A DNA stretch of 64,000 nucleotides from Streptomyces lomondensis (lineage in GTDB: Bacteria > Actinomycetota > Actinomycetes > Streptomycetales > Streptomycetaceae). The notes beneath the pieces were generated by a model. It was not told where the DNA came from. It ran no database searches and saw nothing but the letters and a program-made list of their open reading frames with translations. The position numbers were made by a program, and so were the translations under genes. The first letter of the stretch is position 1; each line of letters opens with the position of its first letter. Where the stretch lies: the NCBI RefSeq assembly GCF_014651035.1, contig NZ_BMWC01000006.1:423917-487916 (forward strand), read 5' to 3'. This document shows positions 43,073 to 53,828 of this stretch, piece by piece.

Positions 43073-43699
43073 CTACGCCTCGAACGGACGCGCCGGCCAC
43101 GGCGCCTGCGCCGGGCGCAGCGCGTCCAGGCCGTCACCGGCCCGCGCGGCGACCAGCGACAGGACACCCACCACGAGGCAGTTGTTGTGGAGGTCGCCGG
43201 CCAGCACGGCCCGGACCAGGTCCGCGACGGGCACCCGGTCGAGTTCCATGTCGGCCTCTTCCTCCGCGACCGCGAAGCGCTCGCCCTCGGCCTCGGAGAG
43301 ATCACGCGCGAGGAAGATCCGTACGGCCTCGTCGCAGCCGCCGGGGGTGGTGTAGACGTCGGTCAGCACCCGCCAGTCCTCGGCCTTGACGTGCGCCTCC
43401 TCGTACAGCTCGCGCTGCGCGGCGTGCAGCGGGTTCTCGCCGGGGACGTCGAGCAGACCGGCCGGGATCTCCCACAGCTTGTGGCGCACGGGGTGGCGGT
43501 ACTGGCGCAGGACCAGGACACGGTCGGCCTCGTCGAGGGCGAGGACGGCCACGGAGCCGGGGTGGACCTGGTAGTCACGGCCGACCACGGTGCCGTCGGG
43601 CATGACCACGTCGTCGGTACGGACGGAGGTCTTGTTGCCCACGAAGGGGGTGTCCGTCGCCCGGATCTCCCACTCCTCCGGGGTGTCCTTGATCGTCAT
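43073..43699 (-). CDS. Nudix hydrolase, ADP-ribose pyrophosphatase-like
   Basis: The product is 208 residues. The Nudix region is PAGLLDVPGENPLHAAQREL followed by YEEA, with the catalytic glutamates in place. An N-terminal segment with DYQVHPGSVAVLALDE and a C-terminal YTTPGGCDEAVRIFLARDL are typical of the ADP-ribose pyrophosphatase group. It should cleave ADP-ribose to AMP and ribose 5-phosphate. ATG at 43699 with AAGGA upstream. It lies directly downstream of pyrG on the same strand, separated by a terminator hairpin. Confidence 0.9.
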   Translation of the reverse strand: MTIKDTPEEWEIRATDTPFVGNKTSVRTDDVVMPDGTVVGRDYQVHPGSVAVLALDEADRVLVLRQYRHPVRHKLWEIPAGLLDVPGENPLHAAQRELYEEAHVKAEDWRVLTDVYTTPGGCDEAVRIFLARDLSEAEGERFAVAEEEADMELDRVPVADLVRAVLAGDLHNNCLVVGVLSLVAARAGDGLDALRPAQAPWPARPFEA

Positions 43700-43741
43700 G
43701 CCTGTCCTTCCACGTACCCAACACGACCTGCCGAAACGAAA

Positions 43742-43776
43742 CCGGGGTGCACACCCTTTGAAGGGACGCACCCCGG
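43742..43776 (-). terminator. Terminator hairpin downstream of pyrG
   Basis: A 9-bp outer stem (43742-43750 with 43768-43776) encloses a 5-bp inner stem. It lies about 20 bases past the pyrG stop and before the Nudix gene. Confidence 0.7.
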
Positions 43777-43795
43777 CCACCGTACAACTGGTGTG

Positions 43796-45454
<1,659 letters not shown>

Positions 45455-45996
45455 GGCCAAGACGGGGCTCCCGTGGTCGCGGTCTGGGGTGCGGTACGGC
45501 TGCCTGCCGGAGGTTCCGGGGGTGCCGTCGCTGCGGTTCGGGGGTTCCCTGTCGAAGATTCCCCTCCGGGGAAGGGGCCCACCGGTCCACGGGCTACCAG
45601 CGTATCAGCGCTGCGGGGCGATGGCTTCCGGCCACGCTCCGCGCACATGCCGACACGGAGGGGGTCGTCCTCACCGGTCTCTCACCCGTTGCTCACTCGT
45701 TCGGCGTACTCACCTTGCCAGGACGGGCACCCGGATCATCCGCGTGCGTCGTATCCTGCTCGGACACTCGCTGCCGAGCCCGCCCGGCCCAACGGCACCA
45801 CCCCCCGCCCGTAAGCACCGGAACAACGTGAGCTCGTCAGTTCGTTGAGCAACAATTGGCGCTTTGCATCACGGCTGAGTGACCTGTTTTGCTTCATCGC
45901 TCAACGACGCATTGCAAGACTTGCTGAAAAACCCCCTTGACCGCACTAGCGACAGCCCCCTCGTGGGGTGACGTGGCCGTTCGACTGGAGTTGCAC
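45455..45996. other. Divergent promoter region between pyrG and the GH15 gene
   Basis: This 542-base stretch has no supported gene. The part next to the GH15 gene (45840-45940) is AT-richer than its surroundings. It contains an inverted repeat, CGTTGAGC (45843-45850) with GCTCAACG (45899-45906), and the palindrome GCAAGACTTGC at 45914-45924. TTGACC follows at 45937. Confidence 0.5.
45914..45924. promoter_or_regulatory. Palindrome upstream of the GH15 gene, possible sugar-repressor site
   Basis: GCAAGACTTGC is an exact palindrome in the promoter region of a carbohydrate-active enzyme. CTTGC-type half-sites recall the operators of MalR, the maltose repressor of Streptomyces. The match is suggestive only. 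Confidence 0.35.
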
Positions 45997-47799
45997 GTGG
46001 CCGGGCGCATCGAAGACTACGCACTCATCGGAGACATGCAGACCGCTGCCCTGGTCTGCCGGGACGGGACGGTCGACTGGCTGTGCCTGCCCCGCTTCGA
46101 CTCGCACGCCATCTTCGCCGGCCTGCTGGGCAACGAGGAGCACGGCTTCTGGCGGCTCGGCCCCGCGTACGCCTCCGACCAGCAGCCGCCCACCGCCGCC
46201 CGGCGCAGCTACCGCGGTGACTCGCTGATCCTGGAGTCCGAGTGGGACACCCAGCGCGGCACGGTCCGGGTGACCGACTTCATGCCGCCGCGTGACGGCG
46301 CCCCGCAGCTGATCCGGATCGTGGAGGGCGTCTCGGGCCGGGTGCCGATGCGCTCGGCGCTCAGGATGCGGTTCTCCTACGGGCGGGTGGTGCCGTGGGT
46401 GCACAAGCACGAGGGGCGCACGGTGGCGGTCGCGGGCCCGGACTCTGTGTGGTTCGACACATCCGCGGAGACGTACGGCAAGTCGCTCACCACCTACGCG
46501 GACTTCACGGTCGCCCCGGGTGACCGGATCGCGTTCACGATCTCCTGGCAGCCCTCGCACAAGGAGCCGCCGCCGCTGCCCGAGCCGGAGCAGTCGCTGG
46601 AGGCGACGGAGGACTTCTGGCGCGAGTGGGTGGACCACTGCACGTACCACGGCCCCTACCGCGAGGCCGTCGTCCGCTCGCTGATCACGCTGAAGGCCCT
46701 GACGTACGCCCCGACCGGCGGCATCGTCGCCGCGCCCACCACCTCCCTGCCGGAGGACATCGGCGGCGTCCGCAACTGGGACTACCGCTACACGTGGCTG
46801 CGCGACGCGGCGATCACCCTGTCCTCGCTGCTGCGCACCGGCTACCGCGAGGAGGCCCGCGCCTGGCGCGAGTGGCTGCTCAGGGCGGTCGCCGGCGACC
46901 CGGAGAACCTCCAGATCATGTACGGCATCGCCGGCGAGCGGGAGCTGGGCGAAGCCGAGCTGGACTGGCTGCCCGGCTACGAGAACTCCGGCCCGGTCCG
47001 CGTCGGCAACGGCGCCGCGCACCAGCTCCAGCTGGACGTGTACGGCGAGGTCACCGAGGCCCTGCACCTGGCCCACATGACGGGCCTGGCGCGCAACGAC
47101 TACGCCTCGCTGCTCCAGCTCAAGCTGATCCGCTACCTGGAGGACCACTGGCAGGACCCGGACGAGGGCATCTGGGAGGTGCGCGGCCCGCGCCGCCACT
47201 TCGTGCACTCCAAGGTGATGGCCTGGGTCGCCGTCGACCGCACGATCAAGCTGATCGAGTCCGGCGACGCAGACGGCCCGCTGGAGCGGTGGAAGGAACT
47301 GCGCGACGACATCCACCGGGACGTGTGCGAGAAGGGCTACGACAAGGAACGCAACACCTTCACGCAGTCCTACGGCTCGAAGGAGCTGGACGCCTCGCTG
47401 CTGCTGATCCCGCAGATGGGCTTCCTGCCGCCGGACGACAAGCGCGTCATCGGCACGATCGAGGCGATCCAGCGGGAGCTGTCCACGCCGGACGGCTTCA
47501 TCCTGCGCTACCCGACGCAGGGCGACAACGAGGGCGTCGACGGCCTGCCCGGTGACGAGGGCGCGTTCCTCGCCTGCTCGTTCTGGATGGCCGACGACCT
47601 GGCGATGATCGGCCGCGTGGACGAGGCCCGCAAGCTGTTCGAGAAGCTGCTGTCCCTGCGCAACGACCTCGGTCTGCTGGCCGAGGAGTGGGACCCGCGC
47701 CTCCAGCGCCAGGTCGGCAACTTCCCGCAGGCGTTCAGCCACGTGCCGCTGATCGACACGGCGCTGCGTCTGACGGCTTCGGGCGCCTACGGCGGCTGA
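45997..47799 (+). CDS. Glycoside hydrolase family 15 protein (glucoamylase/trehalase-like)
   Basis: The product is 600 residues. The N-terminal beta domain starts with IEDYALIGDMQTAALVCRDG and VDWLCLPRFDS. The (alpha/alpha)6 barrel contains GGVRNWDYRYTWLRDAAITL and the late motif GLLAEEWDPRLQRQVGNFPQ, with the catalytic acid residues expected for GH15. Actinobacterial members act on trehalose or alpha-glucans in the cytoplasm; there is no signal peptide. The GTG at 45997 has TGGAG 6 bases upstream and gives the family's normal N-terminus; earlier in-frame starts were rejected. Substrate not certain. Confidence 0.92.
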   Translation: MAGRIEDYALIGDMQTAALVCRDGTVDWLCLPRFDSHAIFAGLLGNEEHGFWRLGPAYASDQQPPTAARRSYRGDSLILESEWDTQRGTVRVTDFMPPRDGAPQLIRIVEGVSGRVPMRSALRMRFSYGRVVPWVHKHEGRTVAVAGPDSVWFDTSAETYGKSLTTYADFTVAPGDRIAFTISWQPSHKEPPPLPEPEQSLEATEDFWREWVDHCTYHGPYREAVVRSLITLKALTYAPTGGIVAAPTTSLPEDIGGVRNWDYRYTWLRDAAITLSSLLRTGYREEARAWREWLLRAVAGDPENLQIMYGIAGERELGEAELDWLPGYENSGPVRVGNGAAHQLQLDVYGEVTEALHLAHMTGLARNDYASLLQLKLIRYLEDHWQDPDEGIWEVRGPRRHFVHSKVMAWVAVDRTIKLIESGDADGPLERWKELRDDIHRDVCEKGYDKERNTFTQSYGSKELDASLLLIPQMGFLPPDDKRVIGTIEAIQRELSTPDGFILRYPTQGDNEGVDGLPGDEGAFLACSFWMADDLAMIGRVDEARKLFEKLLSLRNDLGLLAEEWDPRLQRQVGNFPQAFSHVPLIDTALRLTASGAYGG

Positions 47800-47823
47800 C
47801 CCTGCCGATGGCTCGCGGGGGCG

Positions 47824-48780
47824 TCACTCCGGCCTGAGGGCCGTGAGCGTGCGCTCCCCCGCCGGGTCGCCCGCGGTGGCCGGGACGAGGGCGATCTCGT
47901 CGAGCCCGGCCTCCGCGTAGGCGTCGACCCGGGCGCGGACGGTGGCGAGGTCGCCGACGAGGGCGACCGTGCCCGCGGCCGCCGGCGGCAGGGCCCGCAG
48001 CAGGGTGTCCGGGTCGGCGCCCTTGGCGGCCAGCTCGACGACCTCCGCAAGCCCCGCGTCGACGAACATGTCGCTGTAGCCCGGCACGGTGAGGTAGCCG
48101 ACGACGCTGCGCAGGATCTGCCGGAGCGACTCCGGCTCGGGGTCCACGGCGGCGGGCAGCCAGGCGGCCAGCCGCGGTGGCGTACGGCCCGCCCGCTCGG
48201 CGGCCGCGAGCATCCTGGCCCGCAGCACGCGGACCTGCTCGGGCGAGACGAGGTCGAGGAGCATCCGGTCGGCGTGTCCGACGGCCGTGGCGACCGCGCG
48301 TTCGCCGAAGGCCGCCACGGTGAGCATCCCGCCGGGCGGTGGCAGCCGGCGGCGGAAGCCGCTGCCGGGCACGATCGGCTCGCCCGGCAGGCTGTCCATC
48401 AGGGCGCGCACCTGGGCCGCCGACTCCGCGAGGGCGGCGGCGGGCCGGGTCCGCGGCCGGCCGTGCACGCCCTCGACGACCCGCTTGCTGGAGGTGCCCA
48501 GGGCCACGCCGACGGGCCGGCCGGTGACGGCCGCGGTGGACGCGGCGCCCCGGACGATGGTGAGCGGGTCGCGCACCGACACCGGCACGGGCCCGGCCGT
48601 CAGCGCCGCCCGCTCGGTGGCCGCGCCGATCGCCGCCGCCAGGACGAACGAGTCCCACGTCGGCCCCTCGCCCGCCCACACCTCCCGGTAGCCGAGCCGG
48701 TCGGCGAGCACGGCGACCCGCAACGGCTCCTCGACCGGACTGTCGTCCTCCCGCCCCACGGCGACCACGCTGATGTCCAT
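47824..48780 (-). CDS. LLM-class flavin (F420-type) oxidoreductase
   Basis: The product is 318 residues. It has the luciferase-like TIM barrel pattern: SVVAVGREDD at the start, LADRLGYREVWAGEG, GVALGTSS and SPEQVRVLRARM. In actinobacteria such proteins often use coenzyme F420. The reaction and substrate cannot be told. ATG at 48780. It converges with the GH15 gene with only about 25 bases between stops and is divergent from the PucR-type regulator across about 105 bases, which may control it. Confidence 0.85.
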   Translation of the reverse strand: MDISVVAVGREDDSPVEEPLRVAVLADRLGYREVWAGEGPTWDSFVLAAAIGAATERAALTAGPVPVSVRDPLTIVRGAASTAAVTGRPVGVALGTSSKRVVEGVHGRPRTRPAAALAESAAQVRALMDSLPGEPIVPGSGFRRRLPPPGGMLTVAAFGERAVATAVGHADRMLLDLVSPEQVRVLRARMLAAAERAGRTPPRLAAWLPAAVDPEPESLRQILRSVVGYLTVPGYSDMFVDAGLAEVVELAAKGADPDTLLRALPPAAAGTVALVGDLATVRARVDAYAEAGLDEIALVPATAGDPAGERTLTALRPE

Positions 48781-48884
48781 GACCGCGCCCGTACCCGGTC
48801 GCTCAGGCGGTAATCCCGGGTGTGACCGTCCCCGGCCCGCTCCGGAGATGTCCGGGAGGCACCCGCGCGGGTAGCGTCCGGCCC

Positions 48885-50528
48885 ATGGACAGCGGGACGG
48901 ACAGCGCGTACGACACCCAGGGCTCCGGGATCACCGTGCAGCGGGCACTGGAGCTGCCCGGGCTGCGCAGCGGGCTGCCCGAGGTGCTGGCGGGCGCGGA
49001 CCGGCTCGGGCGGACCGTGCGGTGGGTGCACGCCGGTGAGGTGCCGCACATCGCCTCCCTCCTCAAGGGCGGCGAACTGCTGCTCACCACGGGCTACGGC
49101 CTCGGCACCCGCCCGGCCGAACAGCGGGCGTTCGTGCGCACCCTGGCCGAGCGCGGCATCGCGGCCCTGGTGGTGGAACTCGGCCCGCGCTTCACGCGGC
49201 TGCCCGCGGCTCTCGTCGACACGGCACGCTCGGCCGGGCTGCCGCTCGTCCAGCTGCACCGCGAGGTGCCGTTCGTCACCGTCACGGAGGAGATCCACAC
49301 CGAGATCGTCAACGGCCACTACGCGCTGCTCCAGCGGGCCGAGGAGGTGCACCGGCGGTGTACGGGGGCCGTGCTGGGCGGCGGCGGAGTGCCCCAAGTG
49401 CTCGGCATCCTGGCCGACTTCGGCGGCAACCCGGTCTTCCTGGAGACGGCGGACGGGCAGTTGCTGTACGCCGCCGGGGCCGGTCCCGAGGGCGCGGACC
49501 CGCTCCAGGTGTGGGAAGGGCTGCGCGGGCAGCACCAGGACGAGCCGCCGCTCGCGGGTTCGGTGCTCGTGGACGTGCCGGGCGGCGGGCCCGGCAGCGG
49601 GGGCGTCCGCGCGCGTCTGGTCCTGCTGCCCGTCCGGACACCCCTGGCGCCCGTGCACCGGATGGCGGCCGAGCGGGCCGCGGGCATCCTGGCCGTGGTG
49701 CTGATGCAGGCGCGGCAGGAGGAGGAACTCGCGGCGCGGGGGCGCGGCGACTTCCTCACGGACCTCGCCGCGGGCCGGGTCACGGCGGAGGACGCCCCGG
49801 CCCAGGCGCGCGTGCTGGGTTTCCGGCCGGGCGACGGCCCCCTGCTGCCGGTGGTCATGCGGCTGGGGGACGCCCTGTCCCCGGGGGGAGGCTGGGCGGT
49901 GCTGGCCCGGGCGGTCTCGGAGGAGCTGGCGGCGGTGGGGGTGCCCGTGCTGCTCGGGGTGCGGCCGGTGGAGGGCCGGGTGCCGGTGCTGCTCGGGCTG
50001 CGCTCGGAGTCGGAGCGGGCGACGGTCGCCGACCGGGTCGCGGCGGCGCTGCGGGCCGGTGTGGAGCGGGCCGGGATGCTGGGGCCGGGCGGGCAGCCGC
50101 CCGTGGTGGTCGTGGGCATGGCCGGCGGCTGGACGGCGGCGGCTTCGGGCCTGCGGCACGCCGCCGAGACGGCCACGGCGGCCCAGGGCCTGCCGGACCG
50201 GCCCTGGTACGACGCCCGCCGCCTGGACATCGACCTGCTGCTGTGGCGGCTGCGCGACCATCCGGACCTGGCCGCCTTCGTCGACCGGGCCCTCGGCCCG
50301 CTCCTGGAGCACGACCGCCGCTCCCGGCCGCCGCTGCTGCCCACCCTGGCGACCTACCTCGCCCACGCGGGACGCAAGGCGGAGACGGCCCGGGAGCTGC
50401 ACCTCAACCGGCAGACCCTGTACAACCGGCTGGCGCGCATCGGGGAGCTGCTGGGCACGGACCTCGACGACCCGCAGACGGTGCTGGCCCTGAGCCTGGC
50501 GCTGCGGGCCCGCAGGCACGTCCCCTAG
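48885..50528 (+). CDS. PucR-family transcriptional regulator
   Basis: The product is 547 residues. An N-terminal PucR domain (ITVQRALELPGLRSGLPEVLAGAD ... HAGEVPHIASLLKGGELLLTTG in separate stretches) and a central GGDEF-like region lead to a C-terminal helix-turn-helix. The latter has AETARELHLNRQTLYNRLARI. The family includes activators of purine catabolism and other nutrient pathways. The target may be the divergent LLM oxidoreductase gene, by position. ATG at 48885. Confidence 0.9.
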   Translation: MDSGTDSAYDTQGSGITVQRALELPGLRSGLPEVLAGADRLGRTVRWVHAGEVPHIASLLKGGELLLTTGYGLGTRPAEQRAFVRTLAERGIAALVVELGPRFTRLPAALVDTARSAGLPLVQLHREVPFVTVTEEIHTEIVNGHYALLQRAEEVHRRCTGAVLGGGGVPQVLGILADFGGNPVFLETADGQLLYAAGAGPEGADPLQVWEGLRGQHQDEPPLAGSVLVDVPGGGPGSGGVRARLVLLPVRTPLAPVHRMAAERAAGILAVVLMQARQEEELAARGRGDFLTDLAAGRVTAEDAPAQARVLGFRPGDGPLLPVVMRLGDALSPGGGWAVLARAVSEELAAVGVPVLLGVRPVEGRVPVLLGLRSESERATVADRVAAALRAGVERAGMLGPGGQPPVVVVGMAGGWTAAASGLRHAAETATAAQGLPDRPWYDARRLDIDLLLWRLRDHPDLAAFVDRALGPLLEHDRRSRPPLLPTLATYLAHAGRKAETARELHLNRQTLYNRLARIGELLGTDLDDPQTVLALSLALRARRHVP

Positions 50529-50533
50529 GGGCT

Positions 50534-51676
50534 TTAGGCGAGGGGCCGGAGCTGCGTCAACTCGTCGTACACGCTGAGGACTTGGGTGACCGTCTCGTCC
50601 TCGGTCGGCCAGCTCGCCGCCTGCCGGGTGCCCTTGTCCTTCAGCAGCTCCCGGCGCGCGGGATCGCCGAGCAGGCCTACGACGGAGTCCGCGAGGGCCT
50701 TGGCGTCGCCGTACGGGACGAGTTCGGCCGCGTCGCCGACGAGTTCGGGGATGCCGCCGACCTCGGTCGCGACGAGCGGCACGCGCGCGTGCAGGGCCTC
50801 CTGGGCGAGGACGGAGCGCGCCTCCCAGCGGCTCGGCAGCAGGGCGAGGTCGGCGCCGGCGAGCAGGTCGGTGATGTCGTCGCGCCGCCCGAGGAGCCGG
50901 ACCGGCAGCCCCTCGTCCTCGATCCGCCCCTGGAGTTCGCCCCGCAGCGGCCCCTCCCCCGCGATCACGACCAGGGGAAGGGGATCGAGGCGGCGCCAGG
51001 CGCGCGCGGCGTCCAGCAGCACGTCGTACCCGCGGTGCCGCTCCAGGGAGCCGACGGCCATCAGCAACGGACGCCCGATGGCGCCGAGTTCGGCCCGCAC
51101 CTTGGCCCGCACCCGGTCGGGATCGTCGGGCTCCACGGGCCGGCGGGGGCCGGGCAGCGCCACGGCCGCGAGCCGCGCGTCCCGCGCGCCCGTCCGCCGC
51201 GCCCGGTCCACGAGCGCCGACGTCGTGCCCAGCACCACCGTGGCCGCCTTCACGACCCGCCGCTCCAGCACCTTCAGCAGATGGGCCCGCGCCCCCTCGA
51301 CGTGCGCCCGGTCGTGCCACGTCACGACCAGCGGAGTACGCACGCGCCGGCCGCTGAGCGCGAGCACGGTGCGAAAGGAGGCGTGCAGCCCGTGCGCGTG
51401 CACCAGATCGGCGTCGGCGCAGGCCGCCCGCAGCGCCGCCACCGACACCGGGTCGCTGCTGCGCGGCACGTGCACGTGGTGGGCTCCGACCCCGCTGAAG
51501 TCATAGGCGCGATCCGCCTCACAGGGGGCGCACACCGTGACTTTCACGCCCCGCGCGACGAGCCCCGCGGCCAGCGAACGCACATGCGCGCTGCTGGCGG
51601 CGTTGCCACCGCCCAGCACCTGCACGGTGCGCAGCGGCGACTGGCCAGGCGGTGAGTGGCTGCTCACGGGGGTCAC
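50534..51676 (-). CDS. Glycosyltransferase family 4 protein
   Basis: The product is 380 residues. It has a GT-B fold: an N-terminal acceptor domain (VQVLGGGNAASSAHVRSLA) and a C-terminal nucleotide-sugar domain with LMAVGSLERHRGYDVLLDA. LLPSRWEARSVLAQEALHARVP ends in a family motif with the E-x7-E type pattern. It transfers a sugar to an unknown acceptor. No signal or membrane segment is present. GTG at 51676 with AGGAG 9 bases upstream. Convergent with the PucR gene, with only 5 bases between stops. A 206-base gap without a gene separates it from recN. Confidence 0.88.
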   Translation of the reverse strand: MTPVSSHSPPGQSPLRTVQVLGGGNAASSAHVRSLAAGLVARGVKVTVCAPCEADRAYDFSGVGAHHVHVPRSSDPVSVAALRAACADADLVHAHGLHASFRTVLALSGRRVRTPLVVTWHDRAHVEGARAHLLKVLERRVVKAATVVLGTTSALVDRARRTGARDARLAAVALPGPRRPVEPDDPDRVRAKVRAELGAIGRPLLMAVGSLERHRGYDVLLDAARAWRRLDPLPLVVIAGEGPLRGELQGRIEDEGLPVRLLGRRDDITDLLAGADLALLPSRWEARSVLAQEALHARVPLVATEVGGIPELVGDAAELVPYGDAKALADSVVGLLGDPARRELLKDKGTRQAASWPTEDETVTQVLSVYDELTQLRPLA

Positions 51677-51882
51677 GTGGCCGGGCTCCTGGTTCGGGTC
51701 GGGCGGTCACGGCGCGGTTTCCCACGCATACTCCGCCAAGCATGCCAGGACATACGGGGGTTCCGGGAACGCCCGGCCCCCGGCGGCGCGACCAGGCGGC
51801 GCGGCGTCGGGGGAATGCGCCGGGCCGGGGCACCCACACGAGTGCAGTCGGGCGACCCGCCCAGCCCTGTTCCGCCCTGCGG

Positions 51883-53625
51883 CTACAGATCCCCCCGGGC
51901 CGTGGCCAGCAGCTCCTCCGCATGCGCCCGGGCCGTCTCCGAGTCCTCCTGGCCGGCGAGCATCCGCGACAGCTCCCGGACCCGGTCCTCCCCTTCCAGG
52001 ACCTTGACGCCGGAGCGGGTCACGGACCCGTCGTTCGTCTTCTCGACCAGCAGCTGCCGGTCGGCGAAGGCGGCCACCTGCGGGAGATGGGTCACGACCA
52101 CGACCTGCGCGGTCTTCGCCAGCCGTGCGAGCCGCCGGCCGATCTCGACCGCCGCCTTGCCGCCGACACCGGCGTCGACCTCGTCGAAGAGGTACGTCGG
52201 CACCGGATCCGTGCCCGCGAACACCACCTCCACGGCCAGCATCACCCGGGACAGCTCACCGCCGGACGCGCCCTTGGCGATCGGCCGGGCCGGCGCGCCC
52301 GGGTGCGGCGCCAGCAGCAGCTCGACCTCGTCGGCACCCGCCGGCCCGTAGGCGACCGGACGCCCGCCGACCTCGACGCCGTCGGGGTCCTCGGTCTGCC
52401 GGATGTCGAAGGACACGCGCGCGTGCGGCATGGCGAGCGAGGCCAGCTCGGCGGTCACGGCGGCGGCGAACCGCTCGGCGGCCTCCGTCCGCGCGTCCGT
52501 CAACGCCTGGGCGAGCCCGCCCAGTTCGGCGCGCAGCGCGTCCCGCTCGGCGGTCAGCTCCCCGATCCGCTCGTCGTCGCCGTCGAGTTCGGTCAGCCGG
52601 GCGGCGCCGTTCTCGGCCCAGGCCAGTACGGCGGCGATGTCGTCGCCGTACTTCCGGGTCAGTCCGGTGAGCGCGGCCCGCCGCTCCTCGACGGCCGCCA
52701 GCCGCAGCGGATCGGCGTCCAGGTCGTCGGCGTACCCCGCCAGGTCCCCCGCCGCGTCACGCAGCAGGATCCCGATCTCCCCGATGCGGTCGGCGAGCGC
52801 GGCCAGCGCCGGATCGTGCGACCGTACGGCGTCCAGGGCCCGCTGGGCGCCCGCCACGAGCGTCCCGGCGTCGACGCCCTCGGGGTCCTCCGGATTGCCC
52901 GCCAGGGCGGCGTGCGCGGCCGCGGCGGCGGACGCCAGGGCCTCGGCGTGCCCCAGCCGCTCGGCCTCCTCGGCCAGCTCCACGTCCTCGCCGGCCCGGG
53001 GTTCGACGGCGGCGATCTCGTCGAGCCCGTAGCGCAGCATGTCGGCCTCCTGGGCCCGTTCCCGCGCGCGCGTGGTGATCTCGTCGAGCTCGGCGGAGAC
53101 GGCCCGCAGCCGCTTGTAGGCCTCGCCGTACTTGGCCAGCGGCACGGCGACCGCGTCGCCCGCGTACCGGTCGAGCGCCTGCCGCTGCCGGGACAGCTTG
53201 AGCAGCCCCTGCTGGTCGGTCTGCCCGTGCACGGCCACCAGCTCGTCGGCGAGCTCGGCCAGCACGCCCACGGGCACGCTGCGCCCGCCCAGGTGCGCCC
53301 GCGAGCGCCCCTCGGCGGAGACGGTACGGCTGATCAGCAGCGCCCCGTCGTCGAGCTCGGCACCGGCCTCCTCGGCGCGTACGGCGGCCGTGGCGTCCTC
53401 GGGAACGGTGATCCGCCCCTCGACGACCGCCTTCCCGGCCCCGATCCGCACGAGCGCCGGGTCGGCCCGCCCGCCCAGCAGCAACCCCAGGCTGGTAACC
53501 ACCATGGTCTTGCCCGCACCCGTCTCACCGGTGACCGCGGTGAACCCGGGCGACAGCTCGACAACGGCGTCGTCGATCACACCGAGCGACCGTATCCGCA
53601 TCTCCTCCAACACGACCCTGACCAT
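51883..53625 (-). CDS. recN: DNA repair protein RecN
   Basis: The product is 580 residues. It is an SMC-like ATPase with Walker A TGETGAGKTMVVTSLG near the N-terminus, a long coiled-coil middle, and a C-terminal ABC signature SGGELSRVMLAVEVV. Walker B (TYLFDEVDAGVGG) and a His switch (VVVTHLPQVAAFA) follow. RecN acts in double-strand-break repair. The ATG at 53625 is the most upstream sensible start, but GTG 53616 or ATG 53601 (MRIRSLG) would also give the conserved N-terminus. No clear LexA box is visible upstream. Confidence 0.95.
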   Translation of the reverse strand: MVRVVLEEMRIRSLGVIDDAVVELSPGFTAVTGETGAGKTMVVTSLGLLLGGRADPALVRIGAGKAVVEGRITVPEDATAAVRAEEAGAELDDGALLISRTVSAEGRSRAHLGGRSVPVGVLAELADELVAVHGQTDQQGLLKLSRQRQALDRYAGDAVAVPLAKYGEAYKRLRAVSAELDEITTRARERAQEADMLRYGLDEIAAVEPRAGEDVELAEEAERLGHAEALASAAAAAHAALAGNPEDPEGVDAGTLVAGAQRALDAVRSHDPALAALADRIGEIGILLRDAAGDLAGYADDLDADPLRLAAVEERRAALTGLTRKYGDDIAAVLAWAENGAARLTELDGDDERIGELTAERDALRAELGGLAQALTDARTEAAERFAAAVTAELASLAMPHARVSFDIRQTEDPDGVEVGGRPVAYGPAGADEVELLLAPHPGAPARPIAKGASGGELSRVMLAVEVVFAGTDPVPTYLFDEVDAGVGGKAAVEIGRRLARLAKTAQVVVVTHLPQVAAFADRQLLVEKTNDGSVTRSGVKVLEGEDRVRELSRMLAGQEDSETARAHAEELLATARGDL

Positions 53626-53715
53626 ACGAGGTTTTGCCCGTGCGATGCGACGCCGCCCCACTCCAACCGGGGAAGGCGCAGGTCGTGACCTCTGGGTGCG
53701 TGGCTCGTTGGCTGT

Positions 53716-53805
53716 GACGTCCCCGCCCACGCGGGGGTGTTCCGGTCGTATCCGTCTTGGACGAGCTCCGGATGCCGTGCTCCCCGCCCGTGCGGGGATC
53801 GGGGG
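53716..53805. CRISPR. Decayed CRISPR remnant: two type I-E-like repeats and one spacer
   Basis: Repeat-like sequences at 53716-53744 and 53777-53805 share TCCCCGCCC followed by GCGGGG. They are spaced exactly 61 bases apart, which is 29 plus a 32-base spacer (53745-53776), the type I-E geometry. The first copy (core CCCCGCCCACGCGGGG followed by GTGTTCCG) closely resembles Streptomyces I-E repeats; the second is degenerate at its end. Translated on the minus strand the first gives NTPAWAGT, a peptide typical of translated repeats. No cas gene is in the window. It lies between nadK and recN. Confidence 0.65.
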
Positions 53806-53828
53806 GCGCCGTCAGTGCGGCGCCCCCC
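53801..53828 (-). terminator. Hairpin at the end of nadK
   Basis: An 11-bp perfect stem (53801-53811 with 53818-53828) holds the nadK stop codon in its 6-base loop. It probably ends transcription of the tlyA-nadK operon. It overlaps the end of the second CRISPR-like repeat. Confidence 0.6.
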
